Of a stretch of DNA of 64,000 bases, positions 40,589-48,670 are shown piece after piece. The translations under genes and the position numbers were made by a program. The stretch spans positions 1,178,001-1,242,000 of the forward strand of contig CAWBUW010000012.1 of NCBI GenBank assembly GCA_963792075.1, in the 5' to 3' direction. Each line of letters opens with the position of its first letter. Positions within the stretch are counted from its first letter, which is position 1. The notes under the pieces are model-generated. The model was given only the letters and a program-made list of their open reading frames with translations. It was not told the origin of the DNA and ran no database searches. This DNA is from CAWBUW01 sp963792075 (GTDB taxonomy: Bacteria > Chloroflexota > Anaerolineae > Anaerolineales > UBA4823).

Positions 40589-41611
40589 ATGAACATCCAG
40601 GTCATTGGCTCCGTGGCCAAGGAAATGCTGGGCCAGGCGCAGTCCGCTACCGTGCTGGGGAGCAGCCGGCGCGGCGTGTTCTTGAGCCTGGATTGCGGGT
40701 GGGTCGTTTTTTTGTCCCATGAGGCCCAGCACGGCCCGCTGACTTTGAACCTGGGCGACTCTACGGACCTTGAAGCCAGGCCGCTCAAAGGAATCACTGC
40801 ACTTGATCTCGTTCCCACGCTCCGCGTGGGAACCTCCAGTCAACGCTCTGCGTTGGGACCAGGCGCAGTACAACGCGGAGCGTCAAAAGAGAGTGACAAC
40901 GCGGAGCGTTGTCACAAGGAAAGTGGTGCGTGGAAGGCCCTGACATCCTCCCCCAAATTTCTGAATTTAGGAGAAGCTGGGAAGAGCCTGCTGTTTGAGA
41001 TGGACCATGCCCTGGTATGGCACGCTCCGCCTCGCCCGCCGCGGGCGCTGCCTGCGGGCCAGCGCCAGGGGGTCTTAGCCAGGGCGATTGAACAAGCCAT
41101 GACCATCAGGCAGACTGACGGCCTGGCCGCGCTGCAGGCCGTGCTGGCGGGGAGAGGAAATGGCGCGGCACAGTGCAATACGCACAGTGCGGCAGCCGGG
41201 ATTTTTTACCCGCACCTGGCCAGGATTGCTGCGCAGCCGGCAAACCGGCTGGATCCCCTCAGCCTGGAAGCGCTGCTGGGGTTGGGCAGCGGGTTGACCC
41301 CCTCCGGGGATGATATCGTGCTGGGGCTGCTGCTGGCGTTGAACCGTTGGGGGGATGTGCTGGCGCCCGGGCTGGAGCGCCCTGCGTTCAACCGGGCGGT
41401 GCTGGCCCTGGCTTACGCTCGCACGACCACCCTCTCGGCGAACCTGATCGAATGCGCCAGCCGGGGGCAGGCGGATGAGCGCCTGGTGACGGCGTTGGAT
41501 GGCCTGGTGACAGGCGTGCCGGGAGCCGAATCAGCCGCAGCTTTACTGGCCGGCTGGGGAAGCTCATCCGGCCTGGACGCGCTGTGCGGCATGGCGTGTA
41601 TATTGGTTTAA
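40589..41611 (+). CDS. allH: AllH/YlbF-like protein (DUF2877), with an inserted repeat
   Basis: A 340-residue DUF2877 protein, third oxamate-carbamoyltransferase-type subunit. The family signature LGLGSGLTPSGDDIVLGLLLAL is present near residue 235. Residues about 73-112 (LVPTLRVGTSSQR onward) come from a palindromic repeat that is in frame and breaks no codon, so the protein may be longer than its relatives by about 40 residues. AAGGA precedes the ATG. It is transcribed away from the other operon genes, unlike the usual compact fdrA-allG-allH order. Confidence 0.83.
   Translation: MNIQVIGSVAKEMLGQAQSATVLGSSRRGVFLSLDCGWVVFLSHEAQHGPLTLNLGDSTDLEARPLKGITALDLVPTLRVGTSSQRSALGPGAVQRGASKESDNAERCHKESGAWKALTSSPKFLNLGEAGKSLLFEMDHALVWHAPPRPPRALPAGQRQGVLARAIEQAMTIRQTDGLAALQAVLAGRGNGAAQCNTHSAAAGIFYPHLARIAAQPANRLDPLSLEALLGLGSGLTPSGDDIVLGLLLALNRWGDVLAPGLERPAFNRAVLALAYARTTTLSANLIECASRGQADERLVTALDGLVTGVPGAESAAALLAGWGSSSGLDALCGMACILV
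40806..40922. repeat. Palindromic repeat element inserted in frame in the AllH-like gene
   Basis: Four small palindromes in about 117 bp: 40811-40833 (10-bp arms, loop TCC), 40841-40855 (6-bp, loop TCT), 40873-40883 (4-bp, loop GGA) and 40893-40915 (10-bp, loop GGA). All have the centre ACGC-NNN-GCGT. The GTTCCCACGC/GCGTGGGAAC module is a widespread bacterial repeat type as far as I recall. Confidence 0.85.
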
Positions 41612-41694
41612 TCCCGCTGCAAAAAGATTTGCACCTTGCCGCGAAATGGTTTATAGTTATTCACAAAGCACCTATTAGTGGTGGGAAGGTATCG

Positions 41695-42714
41695 ATGAAA
41701 ATGTCAAAGGGATTTGCATGTTTTTGGGTCGTTCTGGTGACACTGCTAAGCATGATCGCAGGCTGTGCAGGGTCAAACAGCGACCTGGACTTTTTCCACG
41801 GCAAGACGGTGACGATCATTGTGCCGCATGGCCCTGGCGGTATGGACACCTATGCGCGGGCAATCGCTCCTTATCTTCAAAAATACTTGCCGGGTTCAAA
41901 AGTGGAAGTGAAAAACGTGCCCGAGAGCGGCGGTATCACAGGCAGAAATCAAGTCTACGCAGCTCCGCCAGACGGGTTGACTTTGGGTTTCACTACCGGC
42001 GCGGGCGCATTGTTGGCAGAATGGGCCGGACAGCCCAGTGTGCAATACAAAACTGCTGAGTTTTCCTACCTGGGGCGCATCAATGCTGAAGCGCATGTAT
42101 TGGTCGTGTCACCCAAGACTGGCTTCACAAACCTGGATGACATTATCCGCGCCGGGAAAATCAGCATGGGATTCCCAGGCGTGGGCAGTGACGATTTTTA
42201 CATTGCCCAGATTACGGCCCGCCTGCTGGGATTTCAGGTAGAAGCGCACACGGAATATGTAGGCACCAACGATGCCAGCCTTGCTTGCGTCAAAAACGAA
42301 GTGGATGCGATTCAGTTCTCTGTTTCAAGCGTCCAGTCGCAGATCGATGCGCAAACGGTCATACCCATTGTCAGTTTCAGCGACGCCTCCCCATCTGCCC
42401 TGCCCAAAGTGCCAACGATCTTTGAATCGATTCCGCCAGACAAGAAAACATTGATGCAAACACTCGTTCAAATTTACGCGTTGGAACGGATCATGTTTGC
42501 CCCACCCAATATGCCCGCAGCCCGCTTGCAGGCCCTCCGTGACGCTCTTGATCAAGCCATCGCCGACCCAGAATTCCAACAGAATATGATCAAGATTCAA
42601 CGCCCGGTGGATTATCTGACAGGGGCTGAGACCACCCTATTATTGGAAAATATCCTATCCAACGAGGATCACATCAAGCCGCTCGTGGTTGAGATTGCCC
42701 AGGGTTCCAGGTAA
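41695..42714 (+). CDS. Bug/TctC-type solute-binding lipoprotein
   Basis: A 339-residue binding protein of the tripartite tricarboxylate transporter family. Lipobox MIAGC (Cys24), then the family motif VTIIVPHGPGGMDTYAR, NVPESGG and DGLTLGFTTGAG. GGAAGG lies just before ATG 41695. No TctA or TctB membrane subunit is adjacent; instead a sensor kinase and a receiver follow, as in Bug-linked two-component systems such as BctC-BctDE. It may therefore be a sensory rather than transport protein (inference). Confidence 0.88.
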   Translation: MKMSKGFACFWVVLVTLLSMIAGCAGSNSDLDFFHGKTVTIIVPHGPGGMDTYARAIAPYLQKYLPGSKVEVKNVPESGGITGRNQVYAAPPDGLTLGFTTGAGALLAEWAGQPSVQYKTAEFSYLGRINAEAHVLVVSPKTGFTNLDDIIRAGKISMGFPGVGSDDFYIAQITARLLGFQVEAHTEYVGTNDASLACVKNEVDAIQFSVSSVQSQIDAQTVIPIVSFSDASPSALPKVPTIFESIPPDKKTLMQTLVQIYALERIMFAPPNMPAARLQALRDALDQAIADPEFQQNMIKIQRPVDYLTGAETTLLLENILSNEDHIKPLVVEIAQGSR

Positions 42715-42779
42715 GTGCCCGGAATGTCTGGCACATGCCTGAAGTTTACCGGCAAGCCATCATAAAGAAAACGGTTGCA

Positions 42780-44957
42780 ATGATTCTAAAAAAAATCATC
42801 CCAACGACTTCTATCTACTCACAATTGCTGATGGCATTTATGCTGTTGGTCCTGACGCCCGCGCTCACCATCAGCGTCACCTCAGCCTGGTCCAGCTACG
42901 AGATCGGCCGGCAGCGCACGCTGGATCAGATGGACTCGGTCGCCACGCTCAAATCCGCCGAGATTGACATGTGGACCAACGAGTTGAATGTCAGCCTGGA
43001 CATGCTGTTAAGCGAGCGCGATAGGACCAAAACCGTCCTGCCTCTGCTGCTAGGACAGCTATCCCCGGCGGATGCCCAGCAGGCCAAGGACGCTTTGCTG
43101 GAGAACCTGAATTTGCTGGTACCGCAAACTGATGTTTTCTCCCACTTATGTTTGCTGGACGCAAATGGCAGGGTAATTGTCTCTACCGATCCGGCGCGCA
43201 CGAACCAGGACTTGAGCAGCACGAGTTACTACCAGCAAGGATTACAAAAGAACTTTATCACTCCTCCCTTCCGCGCTTCGCCGCAGGACCAGCGTTTGAT
43301 CATCGTGGCATCCCACCCGGTCATAGCGCCCGGACGGGGGGCAGTCGGCGTCCTGGCTGGCTATAGTGACATCTCCGTTTTAGACCGCATCATGGGAGAA
43401 CCAATGGGTTTGGGTCACACGGGTGAGAGTTACCTGCTTGGCTCCGACTATGTTCCGTTAACTCAATTGCGTTTCCAGACAGACCCCCCCATCACTCAGG
43501 TGAAATCCGAGGGGGCGCGCCTCGCCGTAGAAAACAAGATCCGGCGTTCCGGGTCATACCTCGACTATCGCAGAAACCTGGCGCTGGGGGTATACACCTG
43601 GCTGCCAGAACTTCAAGTGGCGTTGGTGGTCGAGCAGGACCAAACAGAGGTATTCAGAGCGGTCACTACATCATTAATCATCAACCTGTGCGTGTCATTG
43701 GCGGCGATGTGGCTGGCGATGCTCGTCGCCTCGATTGTCACACGCAGTATCGCCAGGCCTCTGAGCGCCCTGTCCACCACCGCGACCCAAATTGCTGCAG
43801 GCGAACTGGAGCAAGTCGCCGAGGTAAATCGCCAGGATGAGATCGGAAAACTGGCGCAAGCCTTTAACCACATGACCGGGCGGCTGCGCGACCTGATCAA
43901 AGAGCTGCAAGCCGAACTGGAGGAACGTAGGAAGGCAGAGGAACATCTGCGTGAAAGTGAGGCTTGGAACAGGACCGTCTTACAAACCGCGATGGATGGA
44001 TTCTGGCGGGTGGATACACAGGGTCATGTGCTTGAAGTCAATCAGGCATACTGCCAGATGAGCGGCTATAGTGAACAGGAACTGCTTTCCAAATATATTT
44101 CTGACCTCGAAGCTGTGGAAAAACATGCCGACGTAATCGCCCATGCCCAAAAGGTCGTATTGCAGGGCGAGGATCGCTTCGAGACCCGCCACATTCGCAA
44201 AGATGGGAGTGTTTTTGAATTAGAAATCAGCCTCCAATACAAGCCAGAGCAGGGAGGCACGCTTTTTGCTTTTATGCGCGATATCACCGAGCGCAAGCGC
44301 GCAGAGGAGCAAATCCGCAAATCGCTGGCGGAAAAAGAAACCTTATTGCGGGAGCTGCACCATCGCACCAAGAACAATATGAGCGTAATTATCGCCCTGC
44401 TCGACTTGCAGGCGGAAGAGAGTGATGATCGGCGCCTGCAGGCGGCTTTTGCCGATTCCCAGAACCGCATTCGCTCGATGGCGTTGGTGCATCAAAAGCT
44501 GTACGAAGCACAAGATCTTTCGCACATCAACCTGAAGGACTACATCGGCGACCTGACAAAACTGCTGGTGGCCAGTTACCAGGTTTCATCGGACAGGATA
44601 TCGATCACCTTGGAGATGGAGGATGTGTCTGTGTTGATTGACACAGCCATCCCTTGCGGCCTGATCCTGAACGAGTTGGTCTCCAATGCGCTAAAATACG
44701 CCTTCCCAGATGAGCGAGTGGGCGAGATCAGGATCCAACTTCATCAGTTGGAGAGCGGCGAAGTCCAGTTGAGTGTTGCCGATGACGGCGCCGGCCTGCC
44801 GCCCGGCTTCGATCTAAGGAGGAATGGCCGTATGGGGTTGCAGACCGTTTTTGCCCTGGCAGAAAACCAGTTGTATGGCAAGGTCAGCTTCGATACCCGC
44901 CAGGGCGTCACCTGCCAGATTCAATTCCGGGATAATTTGTACAAGCCCAGGGTATAG
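42780..44957 (+). CDS. Sensor histidine kinase (dCache, HAMP, PAS, HisKA_2)
   Basis: About 725 residues. Membrane helix (about 10-30), an extracytoplasmic Cache-like sensing region to about 285, a second helix (about 300-325), HAMP (ITRSIARPLSALSTTATQIAA-type region), PAS domain (about 400-515), then HisKA_2 with LLRELHHRTKNNMSVIIALL and HATPase_c with LILNELVSNALKYAF and VADDGAGLPPG. Start could also be ATG 42735. The kinase type usually phosphorylates a stand-alone or output-linked receiver, and one lies two bases downstream. The preceding Bug protein may bind the sensed ligand. Confidence 0.9.
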   Translation: MILKKIIPTTSIYSQLLMAFMLLVLTPALTISVTSAWSSYEIGRQRTLDQMDSVATLKSAEIDMWTNELNVSLDMLLSERDRTKTVLPLLLGQLSPADAQQAKDALLENLNLLVPQTDVFSHLCLLDANGRVIVSTDPARTNQDLSSTSYYQQGLQKNFITPPFRASPQDQRLIIVASHPVIAPGRGAVGVLAGYSDISVLDRIMGEPMGLGHTGESYLLGSDYVPLTQLRFQTDPPITQVKSEGARLAVENKIRRSGSYLDYRRNLALGVYTWLPELQVALVVEQDQTEVFRAVTTSLIINLCVSLAAMWLAMLVASIVTRSIARPLSALSTTATQIAAGELEQVAEVNRQDEIGKLAQAFNHMTGRLRDLIKELQAELEERRKAEEHLRESEAWNRTVLQTAMDGFWRVDTQGHVLEVNQAYCQMSGYSEQELLSKYISDLEAVEKHADVIAHAQKVVLQGEDRFETRHIRKDGSVFELEISLQYKPEQGGTLFAFMRDITERKRAEEQIRKSLAEKETLLRELHHRTKNNMSVIIALLDLQAEESDDRRLQAAFADSQNRIRSMALVHQKLYEAQDLSHINLKDYIGDLTKLLVASYQVSSDRISITLEMEDVSVLIDTAIPCGLILNELVSNALKYAFPDERVGEIRIQLHQLESGEVQLSVADDGAGLPPGFDLRRNGRMGLQTVFALAENQLYGKVSFDTRQGVTCQIQFRDNLYKPRV

Positions 44958-44959
44958 CT

Positions 44960-45322
44960 ATGAAAAAGGTCAAAATCTTGATCGTGGAAGATGAAGCGCT
45001 GATTGCGCTTCAGTTGAAGATGAAGTTGAGCCAGATTGGGTATGACGTTTGCGAACCCACTGGCCGCGGAGAAGATGCCATCGCAATGACGCACCGGGAA
45101 AACCCGGACGTGATTCTAATGGATATCCGCCTGCTGGGGGAGATGGATGGCATCGAAACAGCCAGGCGTATCATTGGTTTCTCGCGCGCGAAGATCATCT
45201 TTATGACCGGCCTCTCGGACCCGGAGATGAAAGCGCTCGCCATGGCCTTGAACCCCGCCGCTTACCTGGACAAGCCGGTCGAAATCCGCAAAATTCAATC
45301 TGTTATCCAGGATAGTCGATAG
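44960..45322 (+). CDS. Single-domain response regulator
   Basis: A 120-residue receiver with acidic pair VEDEA, phospho-acceptor Asp in VILMDIRLLGEMDG, Thr in FMTGLS and Lys in LDKPVEI. No output domain. The gene starts two bases after the kinase stop codon. It probably acts through a phosphorelay or by binding another protein. Confidence 0.93.
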   Translation: MKKVKILIVEDEALIALQLKMKLSQIGYDVCEPTGRGEDAIAMTHRENPDVILMDIRLLGEMDGIETARRIIGFSRAKIIFMTGLSDPEMKALAMALNPAAYLDKPVEIRKIQSVIQDSR

Positions 45323-45349
45323 TTTTTTAGAGGCATCTTATGTGTCCGT

Positions 45350-46609
45350 TTAGTCCAGGCCCCGAATAGCAGGGTGCGACAAGCCTAACAATGCAAGCAC
45401 AATGGTCGTTGTGCCCCCAATCCCGAAGACCAACGGTGCGCCAATCAGGTCAGTTGCCCATCCTGCAATAGCAAAACCAATGGGGAGCAAGACAAAGGAG
45501 CCAAGTGCATCGATGGACGATACCCTGCCCAAAAGTTGGCGCGGGACGAGTTCTTGTAGGGAGTTTGTCCAGATCAGGCTGAATAAGGAAATGAATACCC
45601 CACCCATAAAGGCTGCAATGGCGAGTATAGGGACGAAATTCGTCAGCCCGAAAATTGCCACGCCGGCGCCGGTTAAGAGCGTGGCGATGTAAGCGAGCGG
45701 ACCACGATGCCTGATCTTCGTGAAACGACCGAGCCATAATGCCCCCACCACAAACCCGGCGGAGCTCATCGAAGTGAAAAGGCCTAATGTGCCTACCTCA
45801 GCGTGCAGATTCACCTTTACCAGAAAAGGTAAAGATACAGACATCGGAGCGCTGCTGGTGGCGTTGACAACGCCAAAAATGGCAATGGTAATCCATAACC
45901 AAGGCGAAGCAACCACTGTTAAATAACCCTCTCGGATATCCGCGAAGACTGATCGAAGCCCCTGATGTACTGGAACCGGGGTGGCCCCTGGCTCAGTTAC
46001 CGGTGCTAATGGTGCCAGGTCGAGAGCGGGATTCGACCAAAAGATTGGAAGAATGCAAGCAGCAGAGACGAAGAAAGAAAGTGCATCCAGTCCAAAGGCC
46101 ATCGGCGTTCCGCCCAGTGCGACAATCGACGCTGCGATAGCCGGGCCGATAATGCTTGCCCCTCGCTGGCTGAGGCTGGTCAGGGAATTGGCGCTGGGCA
46201 GCATTTCTTTGGGCGTGATTTCCGGAACGGTAGCAGTATAAGCCGGATGGAAAAAGGCGCTTACCAGACCAAAGAGTACGCTCGCAATGTAGATATGCCA
46301 GACCTCAAGCCAGCCTGTAAATGCCAGCAGCGCTATGGTCGTCATGACTGCGCCACTGAGCAGATCAGAGATCAGCATGACCCGCAGGCGCGGGAAACGG
46401 TCGGTGACAACCCCTCCAATTAGCAAAAAGATCAGCATAGGGACAGAAGAGAAGACGAGTACCGTTCCCATTGCTGTCGCCGAGCCGGTCTTCTGAAGCA
46501 CCCACCAGGCCATCGCAATGCGATACAGGCTATCTCCCAGCCGGGAGGCGGTTTGCCCACTCCATAACAAGGCAAAAGGGCGGTGTGTGAGGGATTTAAA
46601 CAAAGTCAT
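45350..46609 (-). CDS. MFS transporter (MFS_3/EntS-like)
   Basis: A 419-residue permease with about twelve hydrophobic helices. The N-terminal LLWSGQTASRLGDSLYRIAMAWWVL and GGVVTDRFPRLRVM (the loop 2-3 motif) resemble MFS-family drug or siderophore exporters. ATG 46609 is chosen since the family begins near this Met; the longer frame is not supported. The substrate is unknown. It is convergent with the receiver gene. Confidence 0.87.
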   Translation of the reverse strand: MTLFKSLTHRPFALLWSGQTASRLGDSLYRIAMAWWVLQKTGSATAMGTVLVFSSVPMLIFLLIGGVVTDRFPRLRVMLISDLLSGAVMTTIALLAFTGWLEVWHIYIASVLFGLVSAFFHPAYTATVPEITPKEMLPSANSLTSLSQRGASIIGPAIAASIVALGGTPMAFGLDALSFFVSAACILPIFWSNPALDLAPLAPVTEPGATPVPVHQGLRSVFADIREGYLTVVASPWLWITIAIFGVVNATSSAPMSVSLPFLVKVNLHAEVGTLGLFTSMSSAGFVVGALWLGRFTKIRHRGPLAYIATLLTGAGVAIFGLTNFVPILAIAAFMGGVFISLFSLIWTNSLQELVPRQLLGRVSSIDALGSFVLLPIGFAIAGWATDLIGAPLVFGIGGTTTIVLALLGLSHPAIRGLD

Positions 46610-46831
46610 CACAGGTGTTAAAATATCATCTTGGAACGGAAATCGTGACCGCTCACTAAGGAGAAGGTCGCGCCATATCAACGGCCCGCGGATCGCACCC
46701 TTTCGGACTGGGCACAGTGGATCAGGAAAAGGACACGGGCAGGCGATCGATGAAGAGAAAGTCGTCGCGCAGAAGATGGTGGTGATAAAGATTGATCTGG
46801 CATAAAATTTTTCATATTGCGCATAGAGTGA

Positions 46832-47245
46832 TCAACCTGGTCTTCGATACTGCATCCCCGGCGCGTCATCGGGACGCATGACAAACCCATTCTTTTCGTA
46901 GAAGGTGTGTTTGCCACGGGCACAGAAGAGTTGGATATCGCGGATATGGTTCTCGTTGCACCATTCGATGAGGCTATGGAGAATCTGTGTGCCGATGCCC
47001 CGACGTTGATAGTCTGGGTGGACAATCATCTCATAGATCATGGCGTGCAGAACGCCATCTGAGAGGATGCGCCCGAAGCCGGCCAACTTTTCAGCATCAT
47101 AAGCACAGACGACAAACTGGCTGTTGGCGATGGTGCGTGCAAGTTCCTCCGGCGTTGCCTGATATTCTTGGTTCCAGCCGGTTGTCTCGAATAAGGCGTA
47201 GTATTGTTCTTTGGATGGGGGGTTCGTTTGAAATTGTAATTTCAT
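46832..47245 (-). CDS. GNAT-family N-acetyltransferase
   Basis: A 137-residue protein. The acetyl-CoA pyrophosphate loop is visible in VHPDYQRRGIGTQILHSLIEW and the closing strand in FYEKNGFVMRP. ATG 47245 overlaps the stop of the phosphatase gene (ATGA), with ATG 47254 as an alternative. Substrate unknown. Confidence 0.88.
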   Translation of the reverse strand: MKLQFQTNPPSKEQYYALFETTGWNQEYQATPEELARTIANSQFVVCAYDAEKLAGFGRILSDGVLHAMIYEMIVHPDYQRRGIGTQILHSLIEWCNENHIRDIQLFCARGKHTFYEKNGFVMRPDDAPGMQYRRPG

Positions 47246-47793
47246 AGGGTCCATAATCTGTTCATCACTACCTTTCCAGCTTGGCCCAGGTTGAGCGCAT
47301 AAATGTCGGGCATCGTTAACGATTTCCAGAACGAAAAATCAATGGACGGGTCGAAACCCTGCAAGATCAGCGCCATCAAATTCCCATGCGTTGAAAGGGC
47401 GATATGTTCTTGTATATATTGCTCTTGCAGCCGCTGCAGAACAGCCAATCCTCGCCGTTGCGCGGCAGCGTTTGGTTCGCCTTGCGGATGAGCAAAGGCT
47501 GAATCTCGCCAGGTGGCTTCAACCGCTTCGAGGAAACCTTCATTTGGGCAATGATCCAATCGCCGCTCCCGGAGTTCAAGTTCCATCTGCACCGGTAAAC
47601 CTAGCCGCTGCGCAAGTGGGGCTATTGTCTCGACTGCACGCAGAAACGGGCTTGAGTAGATCGCCCGAATCGGATATGGCTGTAGGATGTCTGCTACACG
47701 ATTCGCATCGACGCTCCCTTGGGCTGAAAGTGATCGATTTTCGTCCGGTGTCCAATCAGCGTGCGCGTGTCGCACCAGGTAGAAGGTACTCAT
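47242..47793 (-). CDS. Histidine phosphatase (phosphoglycerate-mutase-like)
   Basis: A 183-residue protein with the family start FYLVRHAHADW (catalytic RHA/G motif), IYSSPFLRAVETI and late STHGNLMALIL supplying the second His. Acidic residue ELRER lies between. Substrate unclear. Coupled by overlap to the acetyltransferase downstream. Confidence 0.9.
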   Translation of the reverse strand: MSTFYLVRHAHADWTPDENRSLSAQGSVDANRVADILQPYPIRAIYSSPFLRAVETIAPLAQRLGLPVQMELELRERRLDHCPNEGFLEAVEATWRDSAFAHPQGEPNAAAQRRGLAVLQRLQEQYIQEHIALSTHGNLMALILQGFDPSIDFSFWKSLTMPDIYALNLGQAGKVVMNRLWTL

Positions 47794-47881
47794 GGTTTGC
47801 TATCAAAATAAGGAGGTTCGCGATTGCCCATCCGAATTCATTACTCCAAACCTTTCGCGTTCGGGTAGTTCAAGCAGCTTC

Positions 47882-48562
47882 TTACGCCGCCAGCAGCCGG
47901 CTTTGCTCCACCCTTGCCCTCGGAGAGAACAGGCGTACATTTTGCTCAATCTGCCGTAGTTGAGCCTCGACTGACTCTGCCAGCACTCCCGGCGGGGCAT
48001 ACGCCACGTACAAAACGTGCCGGGTCTCTGCCGTTATGGGGGAGTGATTATCCTGCCCGTAGAGGATCGAGCAGCATACGCCATGCCTATCGCGCATCAC
48101 CATATCACCCTCCCGGATGAATTTGGTGACGCCGTTCATGGGCGTAATCTCGTCGCCAGCGCGCGACACATCGATCAGGACAGGCTCCTCCAGCTTTGCC
48201 ACATCATGCCCGGCGGTCAACACGAAAGTATCTACTTCAGCGGTGAAATTGGCATCGACCAGAGGCGACACATCTGGTAGGTTTTTGGCCTTCAAGACGA
48301 TCAATTCAACCTGGAGCTGCACGTGATACGTCTTGTTGAAGCGCTTGTAATACTGCTCATAAGCCGCCATCACCGGAAGAGCCAAAAAATCTTGCCGGCT
48401 AAATCCTGCACAGACCTTTCTTAAGCGCGCTTCCGTCTCGCGTTTGTGTTGATTAAGCTGTGGGCTGGGGAGAGTGTTCTCCACACCTGTAAGTTCCAAC
48501 AAACCGATCACGGCTCCCGGATGGGAAGTGTTCCATTCAGCAGTACCTGAAATTAAGATCAT
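47882..48562 (-). CDS. B3/B4-domain protein (PheRS beta-related)
   Basis: A 226-residue protein of the B3/B4 tRNA-synthetase-like domain family, found alone in many bacteria and thought to act on free amino acids or mischarged tRNA. The N-terminal GVIGLLEL-like region and YKRFNKTYHVQLQVE, then LVDANFTAEVDTFVLTAGHD match the domain's ordering. GGGAAG precedes the ATG. Function not established. Confidence 0.78.
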   Translation of the reverse strand: MILISGTAEWNTSHPGAVIGLLELTGVENTLPSPQLNQHKRETEARLRKVCAGFSRQDFLALPVMAAYEQYYKRFNKTYHVQLQVELIVLKAKNLPDVSPLVDANFTAEVDTFVLTAGHDVAKLEEPVLIDVSRAGDEITPMNGVTKFIREGDMVMRDRHGVCCSILYGQDNHSPITAETRHVLYVAYAPPGVLAESVEAQLRQIEQNVRLFSPRARVEQSRLLAA

Positions 48563-48670
48563 CGGGTGGCTTCCCTCATTTTTTATCGAAGCGTTTTAGT
48601 GGAACCTGCGGGCGACAGGACGAACGTAGCGGTCCGAATGCCAGGGTCAAAGTGCGGGTTTGGCTGGAGC

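Noticed and set aside
40487..40873. Minus-strand frame with SHAERGNE-type peptide overlapping the AllH-like gene
   Set aside because: It is the reverse reading of the palindromic repeat. The plus-strand gene has a ribosome-binding site and a family signature, so the minus frame is a shadow.
46518..46805. Plus-strand frame in the gap between the MFS and acetyltransferase genes
   Set aside because: It overlaps the antisense of the MFS start, has no ribosome-binding site and has no recognised family.
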